The notes under the pieces: model-generated
What the model was told of the DNA's origin: nothing
What the model saw: the letters and a program-made list of their open reading frames with translations, nothing else
The model's database searches: none
Made by a program: the position numbers and the translations under genes
In this document: in pieces, positions 6,623 to 13,730 of the stretch
How the letters are laid out: each line of letters opens with the position of its first letter
How positions within the stretch are numbered: position 1 is the first letter of the stretch
Origin: Bryobacteraceae bacterium
GTDB taxonomy: Bacteria > Acidobacteriota > Terriglobia > Bryobacterales > Bryobacteraceae
Direction: 5' to 3'
Assembly: GCA_014379815.1 (NCBI GenBank)
Contig: JACMLA010000667.1
Location: forward strand, 1-17,678
DNA length: 17,678 bases

Positions 6623-7792
6623 TTAGAACAAACCTTTCAGATCTGAGACGAGACGATTCAAGGAGTCAAGGTCCGGAACACTTCCCTGTGCCAGACTCTT
6701 CGCGCCGCCACCTTTACCTCCGTATCCCGTTAAAAGCTCCTTCAACTTCGCGCCGGCATCGATTCCGGAGTCCAGCGAGGTAGCAAACAGGACCGCGGGT
6801 TTCGACAGAACGAAGCCAATGTAGGCGCTGTGAGGTCGGGACACAAACGACTGTGCCTCCGCCCGGACTTCTTCAGAAACCGACTCAACTTCACGAACCA
6901 CCAGGCGCATGCCGGACGGCAATGGTTCTGTGCTGCTGTACAGATCCCGACCCGCATACGTGGCCAGATCGAGGCTGAGTTTGCGGTTGAGCTTCTCGGC
7001 TTCACCAAGGCGCCCAGCCCAGTCCGTTGCGACGTTTGTTACCTCGTCGAAGGGAGCTTTCATGGTGCGGGCTGTTGTCTCCAGCAGACGGTAGTCGAGA
7101 CTGGCTCTGGTTGCCGCCCGGAGACCGCACACGAATTCCAGACGAGTGTTGCCCCGGATTTTCTCAGTCCCGCGTAACGAAACGAAGCCAATTGCAGCAG
7201 TGTTTGTCACGTGGGTTCCCCCGCACGCGCTCTTGTCTATACCGCCAATTGTGACGATTCTCAGAACACCGGTTCTTGATGGTGCTTTTCGCAAACCTGC
7301 TACTGAGGCCGCATCTTCAAAACTGATGGCTACCGGACGATCCTCTGCAATCAAGGCGTTCGCGCGACGACTGGCTTGCTCCATCGTCGCCGTATCCAAA
7401 GAAGGGGTTGCGAGTTCGATGGTCGCGACTTCGGCACCCATGTGAAAGCTGAGAGTTTCGAGGCCAAACAGGTCCACAAACACAGCGGACAGCAGATGCT
7501 GACCGGTGTGTTGCTGCATGTGGTCAAAGCGTCGTGCCCAGTCGACCACACCCTCCACCGTACCGGTTGCCTCCAGAGGTCGGGCGAGAGTATGCACCAC
7601 CGAATCGTCTTCGTCATCCACGGAGATCACGTCGATTCCGTGGATTGATCCGAGATCGTGAGGCTGACCTCCCGAGGTCGGGTAGAACGCCGTCCGGTCC
7701 AGCACCAGACGTCGTTTCTCCGCATCCAGGCGGACGACATTAGCTTCGAAACGAACCCAATTTGGATTCGTATAGTAAATCCTCTCCGTCAC
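6623..7792 (-). CDS. Alanyl-tRNA editing protein, AlaX type with DHHA1 domain
   Basis: Cytoplasmic trans-editing hydrolase (389 aa) that removes serine or glycine wrongly attached to tRNA-Ala. The N-terminal region has the AlaRS-like FYPTSGGQPHDLG motif (about 37-48). The zinc site is complete: HxxxH at His95/His99 (QQHTGQHLLS) and CxxxH at Cys190/His194 (CGGTHVTNT). GNTRLEFVCG follows near 214-223, as in AlaRS editing domains. The C-terminal ~150 residues include a DHHA1-like region (YGGKGGGAKSLAQGS near the end), making it the long AlaX form rather than the minimal one. There is no aminoacylation domain. The GTG start shares GTGA with the stop of the upstream secreted-protein gene (7789-7792), so translation is coupled to a functionally unrelated gene. 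The DMT gene converges 11 bases away. Confidence 0.92.
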   Translation of the reverse strand: MTERIYYTNPNWVRFEANVVRLDAEKRRLVLDRTAFYPTSGGQPHDLGSIHGIDVISVDDEDDSVVHTLARPLEATGTVEGVVDWARRFDHMQQHTGQHLLSAVFVDLFGLETLSFHMGAEVATIELATPSLDTATMEQASRRANALIAEDRPVAISFEDAASVAGLRKAPSRTGVLRIVTIGGIDKSACGGTHVTNTAAIGFVSLRGTEKIRGNTRLEFVCGLRAATRASLDYRLLETTARTMKAPFDEVTNVATDWAGRLGEAEKLNRKLSLDLATYAGRDLYSSTEPLPSGMRLVVREVESVSEEVRAEAQSFVSRPHSAYIGFVLSKPAVLFATSLDSGIDAGAKLKELLTGYGGKGGGAKSLAQGSVPDLDSLNRLVSDLKGLF

Positions 7793-9507
7793 TCGATCGC
7801 GACCGTGACCCGGTTGCTGACGCCGTCATCTCCTGCCAGGGCGACCGATACGGTATCACCCCGGGGAACGTTCGCAGGAATGGTTACGTTGATCTGGAAC
7901 AGACCTACGAAATTCGGAGTGAGGCCGGCGAACAGCGGTGTCGTTTCCACGCTGTTGGCTCCGAAGGGTCCGGCAAACCCAAAGATGACGCGGTAATTTC
8001 CCGGTGACCGCGCCAAAGGCTCGAGCGGCGAAGCCACGCCACTTGGCACCGCGGGAGTTGTGGGCCCAAGTCCGATTGCGTAGATGACCAGCGTGTCTCC
8101 GGGTCGGGCGCGGCGGCTATTGAGTCCCGGTGTCGGAGGAACCGGAAAGCTTCCGTCCTGGTTGACCACAATCCCGTAGTCTCCGACGCCAAGCCGAAGC
8201 AGTCTCGGAGCACTTCGGACGACGCGCGCCGAGATCCCGTTGCCCCGCACTCCGCCGCGGTCGATACGGATCGTTACTATCCCTGTGGGCGCGTCGTAAG
8301 GAACCTGGAAATTCACCTGATTGTAGGAGGCATAGTAGACCGGGGCCGGTTGATCGTTGATGAAAACTCTGACGCCGCCGAGATCATTCCCCAGCGGAAG
8401 AGTGGAAGCCTGAACGGGTTCGCCAGCCACCAGCTGTTCTCCGAATGCCGCAACGATCGTTCCCTGGCCGAGAAACTCTCCTTCGCCGACACCGTTGTTG
8501 ATGACGCCATTGAAACTGAGTTGTGGTGGACCGCTCGCAACGACGTGAAAGCTTACCGGCACCAGAACGTTTCCCTGAACCGCATTGCTGGCAATCGTGA
8601 CCGTCCCTGTGTACGTGCCTGGACTTAATCCAGAGGGATTTGCTCCAACACTGATGACATCTGTGTTCGGAATCCGTTCGGCCGTAAGCCAGCCAGCTCC
8701 GGACGAAATGGCTGCCGTGGCGCCATTGATGGTCAGAGTACCCGCCCCGCGATTCGTAATGACAAGGTTTTGCACCTGCCGTGGAGATCCGGCTGCGATG
8801 CGAAAATTCAGGCGCTCCGCCGAAAGCTCAGCGATAGGTTCATCGGTGATCCGCATTGTGACGGGAACGGCGCGGTTCTCGCCCGGGATCGGAGATCCTG
8901 CCACCGCAACTTGCCCGTTGTAGGTACCAGCACCGAGCCCGGCTGTTGAGGCGGTAATGCGGAATGGTACGACCACTCCAAACTGGAAGCTGCCAGAGCC
9001 TTGTGCGTTCACGGCAAGCCACGAGACATTGTTTTCCGTGGTGACTGTAGTATTCAGCAGGGCAGCGGCGTTGAAACTAAGGGTTTGGGTACCGCCTCTG
9101 GTGGGCAGGTAGAAGTCGGCTCGCGGCGGGACGGAGCCACCCACGGCGGCAGTTACGGTAATGGTCTGCGGCGCATCAATTGCGTCAGGGTCAGAGACGG
9201 TTACGATTCCGGTGTAGATTCCCGCAGCAAGCGCGCCGGGACGCACCTCCAGCGAAACTGGGATGCAGCCGCTGCTAACGACAAAGCAAGGGCGTGCCGC
9301 ACCGGTAGTCGGAACAATCCAGGGGACAGAGGATGTGAGCTGAAGGTTGAGGCTTCCATCTCCAGCATTAGAGGCATCGACGGCCACCGTAGCTGTACCG
9401 TTCACTGCCACGGGTACCGGCCCAACCGCGGTCTGGGAGAGACGCAATTGTGGCGCGGCGACCATTACCTGGCAGGCAAACAGAAAAACAATAATTCCGA
9501 CTTTCAT
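7789..9507 (-). CDS. Secreted protein with BACON/Ig-like repeats and Solibacter C-terminal domain
   Basis: An ATG at 9507 (MKVGIIVFLFACQVMVA) gives a clean signal peptide; a GTG three codons upstream at 9516 is possible, and neither has a clear ribosome site. The mature protein carries three beta-rich Ig/BACON-like repeats (about 20-122, 127-222, 225-323), each ending in an AG.Y.G.V.V pattern (LAAGIYTGIVTV, LGAGTYNGQVAV, LSPGTYTGTVTI). Residues from about 329 to the end form the TIGR03437-type Solibacter C-terminal domain, with VVAAFGEQLV-like start, YYASYNQVNFQVPYDAP, GDTLVIYAIGLGPTTPAV and VGLFQINVTIPANVPRG. This domain is expanded in Solibacteres and is thought to be extracellular or surface-located; its function is unknown. 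Two cysteines (about 74 and 81) could form a disulphide in repeat 1. Confidence 0.88.
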   Translation of the reverse strand: MKVGIIVFLFACQVMVAAPQLRLSQTAVGPVPVAVNGTATVAVDASNAGDGSLNLQLTSSVPWIVPTTGAARPCFVVSSGCIPVSLEVRPGALAAGIYTGIVTVSDPDAIDAPQTITVTAAVGGSVPPRADFYLPTRGGTQTLSFNAAALLNTTVTTENNVSWLAVNAQGSGSFQFGVVVPFRITASTAGLGAGTYNGQVAVAGSPIPGENRAVPVTMRITDEPIAELSAERLNFRIAAGSPRQVQNLVITNRGAGTLTINGATAAISSGAGWLTAERIPNTDVISVGANPSGLSPGTYTGTVTIASNAVQGNVLVPVSFHVVASGPPQLSFNGVINNGVGEGEFLGQGTIVAAFGEQLVAGEPVQASTLPLGNDLGGVRVFINDQPAPVYYASYNQVNFQVPYDAPTGIVTIRIDRGGVRGNGISARVVRSAPRLLRLGVGDYGIVVNQDGSFPVPPTPGLNSRRARPGDTLVIYAIGLGPTTPAVPSGVASPLEPLARSPGNYRVIFGFAGPFGANSVETTPLFAGLTPNFVGLFQINVTIPANVPRGDTVSVALAGDDGVSNRVTVAIE

Positions 9508-9522
9508 GTCTGACACGCCGCA

Positions 9523-9549
9523 AATATAGCATCCGGATTTTCCTTCAAG
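9523..9549 (-). promoter_or_regulatory. Weak promoter candidate for the secreted-protein/alaX-like unit
   Basis: On the minus strand CTTGAA (9549 to 9544) and TATATT (9528 to 9523) are separated by 15 bases, shorter than the preferred 17. Transcription would begin near 9516, giving an almost leaderless mRNA, which would fit the absence of a ribosome site. The call is low confidence. Confidence 0.25.
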
Positions 9550-9586
9550 TTCCCCAATTTTGTTAGGCGATAATGAGAGGATCTAC

Positions 9587-10237
9587 ATGTTCAGGGCGAT
9601 CCGGGAGCAGATCGATACGATCTTCCGTGAAGATCCGGCAGCGAGCAGTGTGCTGGAGATTTTCCTGTGTTACCCGGGGTTCCACGCGATCCTGATGCAC
9701 CGCCTCTCCCATCGGCTGTACCGGATGGGTCTGCCATTGCTACCCAGAGTTTTGTCTCAAATCAGCAGATTCTTTACCGGTATCGAAATCCATCCCGGCG
9801 CCACCATCGGCCGCAGATTTTTCATCGATCATGGGACCGGGGTGGTGATTGGAGAAACAACACAAATAGGCGATGATGTTTTAATCTATCAGAATGCTAC
9901 CTTGGGCGGAACTGGCAAAGAGCGCGGCAAGCGGCATCCAACAATTGGCAATTGTGTCGTGATTGGAGCCGGCGCCAAGATACTGGGCAACATCGTTATC
10001 GGGAACGACGTAAAGATCGGGGCAGGTTCTGTCGTAGTCAAGCCTGTGCCGGATCATTCGACAGTGGTCGGGATTCCAGGCAGGGTCGTCCGCTCGAGAA
10101 CGAATAAGGCAGAAACACTGGATCATGGTCAACTCCCCGATCCAGAGGGACAGGCAATGGATGAGCTGACCCGCAGAGTAGAGCAACTGGAGCAGACGGT
10201 GCGTGATCTTGCCGAGAGAAGAGTTCACGTTCGTTGA
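9587..10237 (+). CDS. cysE: Serine O-acetyltransferase (short form)
   Basis: Makes O-acetylserine from serine and acetyl-CoA, the first step of cysteine synthesis, in the cytoplasm. The ATG at 9587 is chosen because GAGAGGA lies five bases ahead; a TTG at 9560 gives a longer, unsupported N-terminus. The 216-aa protein lacks the large N-terminal helical domain of E. coli CysE, like Bacillus-type enzymes. The left-handed beta-helix hexapeptides run from about 66 to 168 ([41 protein letters not shown]). Catalytic His82 (IDHGTG) and His117 (KRHPTI) are present; the E. coli Asp143 position is Glu67, as in many relatives. Residues about 190-212 ([20 protein letters not shown]) form a predicted coiled-coil tail. 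No cysK adjoins it. It is divergent from the secreted-protein gene. Confidence 0.93.
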   Translation: MFRAIREQIDTIFREDPAASSVLEIFLCYPGFHAILMHRLSHRLYRMGLPLLPRVLSQISRFFTGIEIHPGATIGRRFFIDHGTGVVIGETTQIGDDVLIYQNATLGGTGKERGKRHPTIGNCVVIGAGAKILGNIVIGNDVKIGAGSVVVKPVPDHSTVVGIPGRVVRSRTNKAETLDHGQLPDPEGQAMDELTRRVEQLEQTVRDLAERRVHVR

Positions 10238-10298
10238 AAACTTAGCGCATGTTCACCGCGTCTGTTCATAGAGCGAGTTTGTGCATAAAGGAAGACCA

Positions 10299-11786
10299 AT
10301 GCGAACTGCCTTAGCTGCCCTGGTCCTTGTCCCGGCTTTGTCAGCACAGTTGAACTGGCTGACGCATAAAGACTACTTCGTCCCGGCGCTGACGCTCTCC
10401 GGTATCGGTGTGGGACGTTCCGGAATGAGTGACACCATGCTCAGCAGGCGCACTGAGCTGATGATCCAATCTCAGACTTTCAGTATCTTGCGTGATCCAC
10501 AGGCCCTGGCAGGCGCTGAGCGGATTACCAGTCCCAGGTTGAGGAAAATTTTTGCCGATGCTTCGAAGAGCAGCGGTCTTCCCGCAAGCTTTATCTCCGC
10601 TATTGCTTATCTGGAGAGCTGGGGTCGTGCGGATGTGCAAAGTTCGGCTGGACCGAAAGGCATCATGCAGATTGCGCAGGCAACAGCGCGCAGCATGGGG
10701 CTTCAGATTGTCTACGCCACAAAGTATCGGGTGGTGCAGGAGCGCGTGGCGGTCAGAAAGAAAGGCAGCAAAAAGACCACCACCGTTGTTCGTAAGCGGA
10801 AAGTTCCCTACACGGTTCTGGTCCGCGACGAGCGATTGATTCCGGAGAAGGCGGTTCCCGCAGCGGCAAACTATCTGGCCAGGCTGGAGCAGCGGTACGG
10901 TAGCCGGGACTGGGCCGTGTGGGCCTATCACTGCGGTGAGGGCTGTGCGAATGAAGTCCGGACCATCGCGCAGAGATCTGATCTGGACGAACCGGCAACT
11001 GTGGCCCGCGTGTTCTTCGGCGCGCATCCCGGCAGGAACCGCGATCTGTACCGCTCTCTGCAACACCACATGGAGCGCGACTATTCGCCCACGTATTGGT
11101 TCCGGATACGGCGAGCCGAGCAGTTGCTGGAGTTGTACGAGGAGAACCCGGAAGAGTTCCGCAAGGAGTTCAACGACTACCGCTATCGCATCAACCCTGA
11201 CCAGAGAGCTCCGCACCGGCTGACCGTGTGGCTGAAGCCGGACGACCTGGCATACCGGACGTGCGAAGACATGAGACGCGAATCCGGCACCAGCCTGGTA
11301 CGTGCCTTGGACGACCCCAAATTCTTTGGCTTCAGCTTGTCGAAGGCCATAGGCCAGGACGATCCGGCGAACCGGGAATACTACTTGCAGGCATCGCAGG
11401 CTTCGATTGGAACGATCGCCTATATCGCGTACGAAACCCGGCGACTGCATGAAGCGATGAAAGTGAAGGGCGAGCGATTCGTTCCGCTCGAAATCTCTTC
11501 TTTGGTCCGCCCGCTGGACGTAGAGGAGCGAACGCTGGATGCGAAGTCGGAACTACCTTCGCATTGCTCCGGTCAGGTCTTTGATCTGAGCGTTGCCTCG
11601 CTACCTCCCGGCGAGCGGGAAGCTCTGGAATTTGTGCTGGCCGACCTTGGATTCAACGGCTATCTGGGGTTCGTACGGGAGTCAGAGAATGGCACTACGT
11701 TTCATGTGGGCCCGGCCCCGACCGCGCGGGATTTCTTCTCCCGTCTGTATCAGGAAGCTCTCGACAAGTCGCGGACCAGTGACTGA
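10299..11786 (+). CDS. Exported lytic transglycosylase (SLT) protein with M15/DUF5715-like C-terminal domain
   Basis: Predicted peptidoglycan-acting protein, 495 aa. The ATG at 10299 is preferred (GGAAG four bases ahead, then signal peptide MRTALAALVLVPALSA); a GTG at 10281 is in frame. The SLT-like domain spans about 80-240: catalytic Glu106 in AIAYLESWGRADVQ, then SSAGPKGIMQIAQATARSMG, and YHCGEGCANEV in place of the usual AYNAG motif. A lysine/arginine-rich insert (about 147-176, RKKGSKKTTTVVRKRK) interrupts the domain before the VPAAANYLARLEQRYG helix. The C-terminal ~100 residues (SHCSGQVFDLSVASLPPG, REALEFVLADLGFNGYLGFV, TFHVGP) resemble DUF5715/M15 peptidase-fold domains, with candidate ligands His422, Asp429 and His469. 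It ends six bases from the convergent DUF3857 gene. The SLT call is firm; the C-terminal call is tentative. Confidence 0.8.
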   Translation: MRTALAALVLVPALSAQLNWLTHKDYFVPALTLSGIGVGRSGMSDTMLSRRTELMIQSQTFSILRDPQALAGAERITSPRLRKIFADASKSSGLPASFISAIAYLESWGRADVQSSAGPKGIMQIAQATARSMGLQIVYATKYRVVQERVAVRKKGSKKTTTVVRKRKVPYTVLVRDERLIPEKAVPAAANYLARLEQRYGSRDWAVWAYHCGEGCANEVRTIAQRSDLDEPATVARVFFGAHPGRNRDLYRSLQHHMERDYSPTYWFRIRRAEQLLELYEENPEEFRKEFNDYRYRINPDQRAPHRLTVWLKPDDLAYRTCEDMRRESGTSLVRALDDPKFFGFSLSKAIGQDDPANREYYLQASQASIGTIAYIAYETRRLHEAMKVKGERFVPLEISSLVRPLDVEERTLDAKSELPSHCSGQVFDLSVASLPPGEREALEFVLADLGFNGYLGFVRESENGTTFHVGPAPTARDFFSRLYQEALDKSRTSD

Positions 11787-11792
11787 AAGCGT

Positions 11793-13730
11793 TTAGTTCT
11801 TCCTGATCAGTACAACGGCGCTGCCCTGCGCTCCGGAGAACTCTTCGAAGAACGCCCTTGCTTTTGCATAATCCGCCGCCGGAACCGTCAAGTCTTTGTA
11901 CCGAACGGTCTGTTCAAAAACTACCTGACCTTCGGTTACAGACCACCTTGCCTGAAACTCTCCGTATTCGCTGGCAACTTTCACCGGATCTGGTATCTCG
12001 TCCGGGACGAATCCGGCGGGAACGTCCAGCCGGATGATATTATGCCGCGATCTGGCCCGAATCATTAACGGAAGGGTTCGTTTCGTGTCGGTCAGGACAT
12101 AGTCGCTTCCGGGCACGATGCTGCCGGGAACAACCGCAAGCAGCCGGTCCTGCAGGACCTGTCCAAACTGGTTGACGTCGAAGTCCACAGTCGCCTGCAG
12201 TTCAGATTTGCGGGGCTTCATGGAGGCGGTGGTAATAGACAAGCCGCCGAGTCGCTGGGAGAGCGATCGTTCGAACATGGCTCGCACGGCCTTATCGTCA
12301 TTGAGCATTTCGCGCATGCTGGAAGCGGCCTGTCCGCTGTAAGTACGGACTAGCGCTGCTTTCAAACCTCCGTCAGGTCGGATCGATCCAGTGATTGTTG
12401 TCTCGACGTGATTGCGATCGGGCGGCAGCAGAGGCAACCGTATCAGATTGCCGTCCCGGCCAGCGAGCACCAGGGCATAACTGCCTTGTTCCTCATCGGG
12501 TAACTGGCCCAAAGGCGTATGCGGGTCGGTCGGGTCGAAAATTAACAGTCGGCCCAGTTGAGGGTCCGTTGTTGCTGCTGGCGCGTCAAAGTCAGCGGGA
12601 ACACGGATCGCGATGATCGCATGATTGAACTGAAAGGGCGATGGCCACTCCGGTCGGACGTAGTCGCGATCGCCAGAGTAGAGGACCGTAAGGAACGAAT
12701 CGACACCTTGCGCTTTCAGCAGAGCCCGCATCAGCGTTGCTTTGTCTTTGCAGTCGCCGTAGTTGCGAGTCAGCACGTCTTCGGCGCGATGAGGAATGTA
12801 TCCTCCGCCCCGGGTCAGGTTCATCTGTACAGAAACATAGTTAGTTTGCTGAGCAAACAACGCGATTGCCTGGAGTTTATCCAGAAGAGAAGCCGATGCA
12901 CCGGACAACTCGGCAGACTTGGCCCGAATAGACTGCGTCGCCTCCGCTGTGGGATCGACCAGCGTCGTCAGCCATGCAGATACGGAAGGCCAGGTTGTCA
13001 GGGGTGTCAGATCAGCCGAGGCCGATGAGGAAGGGTAATAGCTGATGCCGATTCTAGGTGCCAGAGAATGGGTCGCAGGCCGGAAGTCCTCATCCGGGAT
13101 CCACGGCAAGTTGCGCATCTCCCAGGTCGTCGTCGTTCCGGAGACTTGCGGGTCGATCTTGACGCCATTCAGGACGACGCCTTTGGACTCCCAGCCCGGA
13201 GGTGTCGTAAGCACGAATCGCGATGTCAGCACCGGCTCGCGGTTCTGAAAGATGTAGGTGTACTGCGTAAAAATCGTCTTCTCTTCCTCGACGATCTCCC
13301 ACGCAAATGTTGAACCTGGTGGTGGGTCCCTGGGGCACTCCAGATACTTCGATCGCGCCTCATCGTAGGTATAATTCGCGGAGAGCGCGACGTCGAGAAC
13401 CTTATCTTTTCCGCCGAGGTTCGTCTCCTTGCCGTCGGGTGTCAACAGCCAGGCCTGGAACTCGCGGATGCGTCCGTTTTTTATGTTGTAAGACCGATAC
13501 GCAGAGACCGATCCTCTGTCCCGGGCGAGGAACTTGATAGCGCCGCGTTCCCGGATCGTGCGACGGCCATCGGGACTGACCGTGAGGCTTTCTTCCTGCA
13601 ACAGAAGAACTTTTGTGACCTTGGCGGGATACGACGGGACGCTTTGCGCGGTTGCCTCGCGGACCCAGCCTGGAGCGGCATCGCCCGCCAGCACAGGCAA
13701 AACAAGAAGGATCGAAGCTATCAGCTTCAT
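11793..13730 (-). CDS. Exported DUF3857 transglutaminase-like protein, intact catalytic triad
   Basis: 645-aa protein with a signal peptide (MKLIASILLVLPVLAGDA). Residues about 35-235 match the DUF3857 region (LLLQEESLTVSPDGRRTIRE, FQAWLLTPDGKETNLGG, FAWEIVEEEKTIFTQYTYIF). A transglutaminase-like papain-fold domain follows (about 265-410) with a plausible triad: Cys327 in NYGDCKDKATLMRALL, His370 in FQFNHAIIAI, and Asp399 in LIFDPTDP. A beta-rich C-terminal region (DUF3858-like) completes the usual three-part architecture. Such proteins are common in Bacteroidota and Acidobacteriota, exported, and biochemically poorly known; protease, amidase or cross-linking activity on envelope polymers is inference. 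The ATG overlaps the upstream gene's TGA (ATGA, 13727-13730), so both products are made together. The 3' end nearly abuts the convergent transglycosylase gene. Confidence 0.88.
   Translation of the reverse strand: MKLIASILLVLPVLAGDAAPGWVREATAQSVPSYPAKVTKVLLLQEESLTVSPDGRRTIRERGAIKFLARDRGSVSAYRSYNIKNGRIREFQAWLLTPDGKETNLGGKDKVLDVALSANYTYDEARSKYLECPRDPPPGSTFAWEIVEEEKTIFTQYTYIFQNREPVLTSRFVLTTPPGWESKGVVLNGVKIDPQVSGTTTTWEMRNLPWIPDEDFRPATHSLAPRIGISYYPSSSASADLTPLTTWPSVSAWLTTLVDPTAEATQSIRAKSAELSGASASLLDKLQAIALFAQQTNYVSVQMNLTRGGGYIPHRAEDVLTRNYGDCKDKATLMRALLKAQGVDSFLTVLYSGDRDYVRPEWPSPFQFNHAIIAIRVPADFDAPAATTDPQLGRLLIFDPTDPHTPLGQLPDEEQGSYALVLAGRDGNLIRLPLLPPDRNHVETTITGSIRPDGGLKAALVRTYSGQAASSMREMLNDDKAVRAMFERSLSQRLGGLSITTASMKPRKSELQATVDFDVNQFGQVLQDRLLAVVPGSIVPGSDYVLTDTKRTLPLMIRARSRHNIIRLDVPAGFVPDEIPDPVKVASEYGEFQARWSVTEGQVVFEQTVRYKDLTVPAADYAKARAFFEEFSGAQGSAVVLIRKN

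Noticed and set aside
9569..9574. GATAAT as a -10 box for cysE.
   Set aside because: There is no acceptable -35 at 16-18 bases, and a start there would leave the GAGAGGA ribosome site at the very 5' end of the mRNA.
10341..11450. A 369-codon minus-strand open frame.
   Set aside because: It is antisense to the transglycosylase gene, whose signal peptide and SLT motifs are clear; the antisense product resembles nothing.
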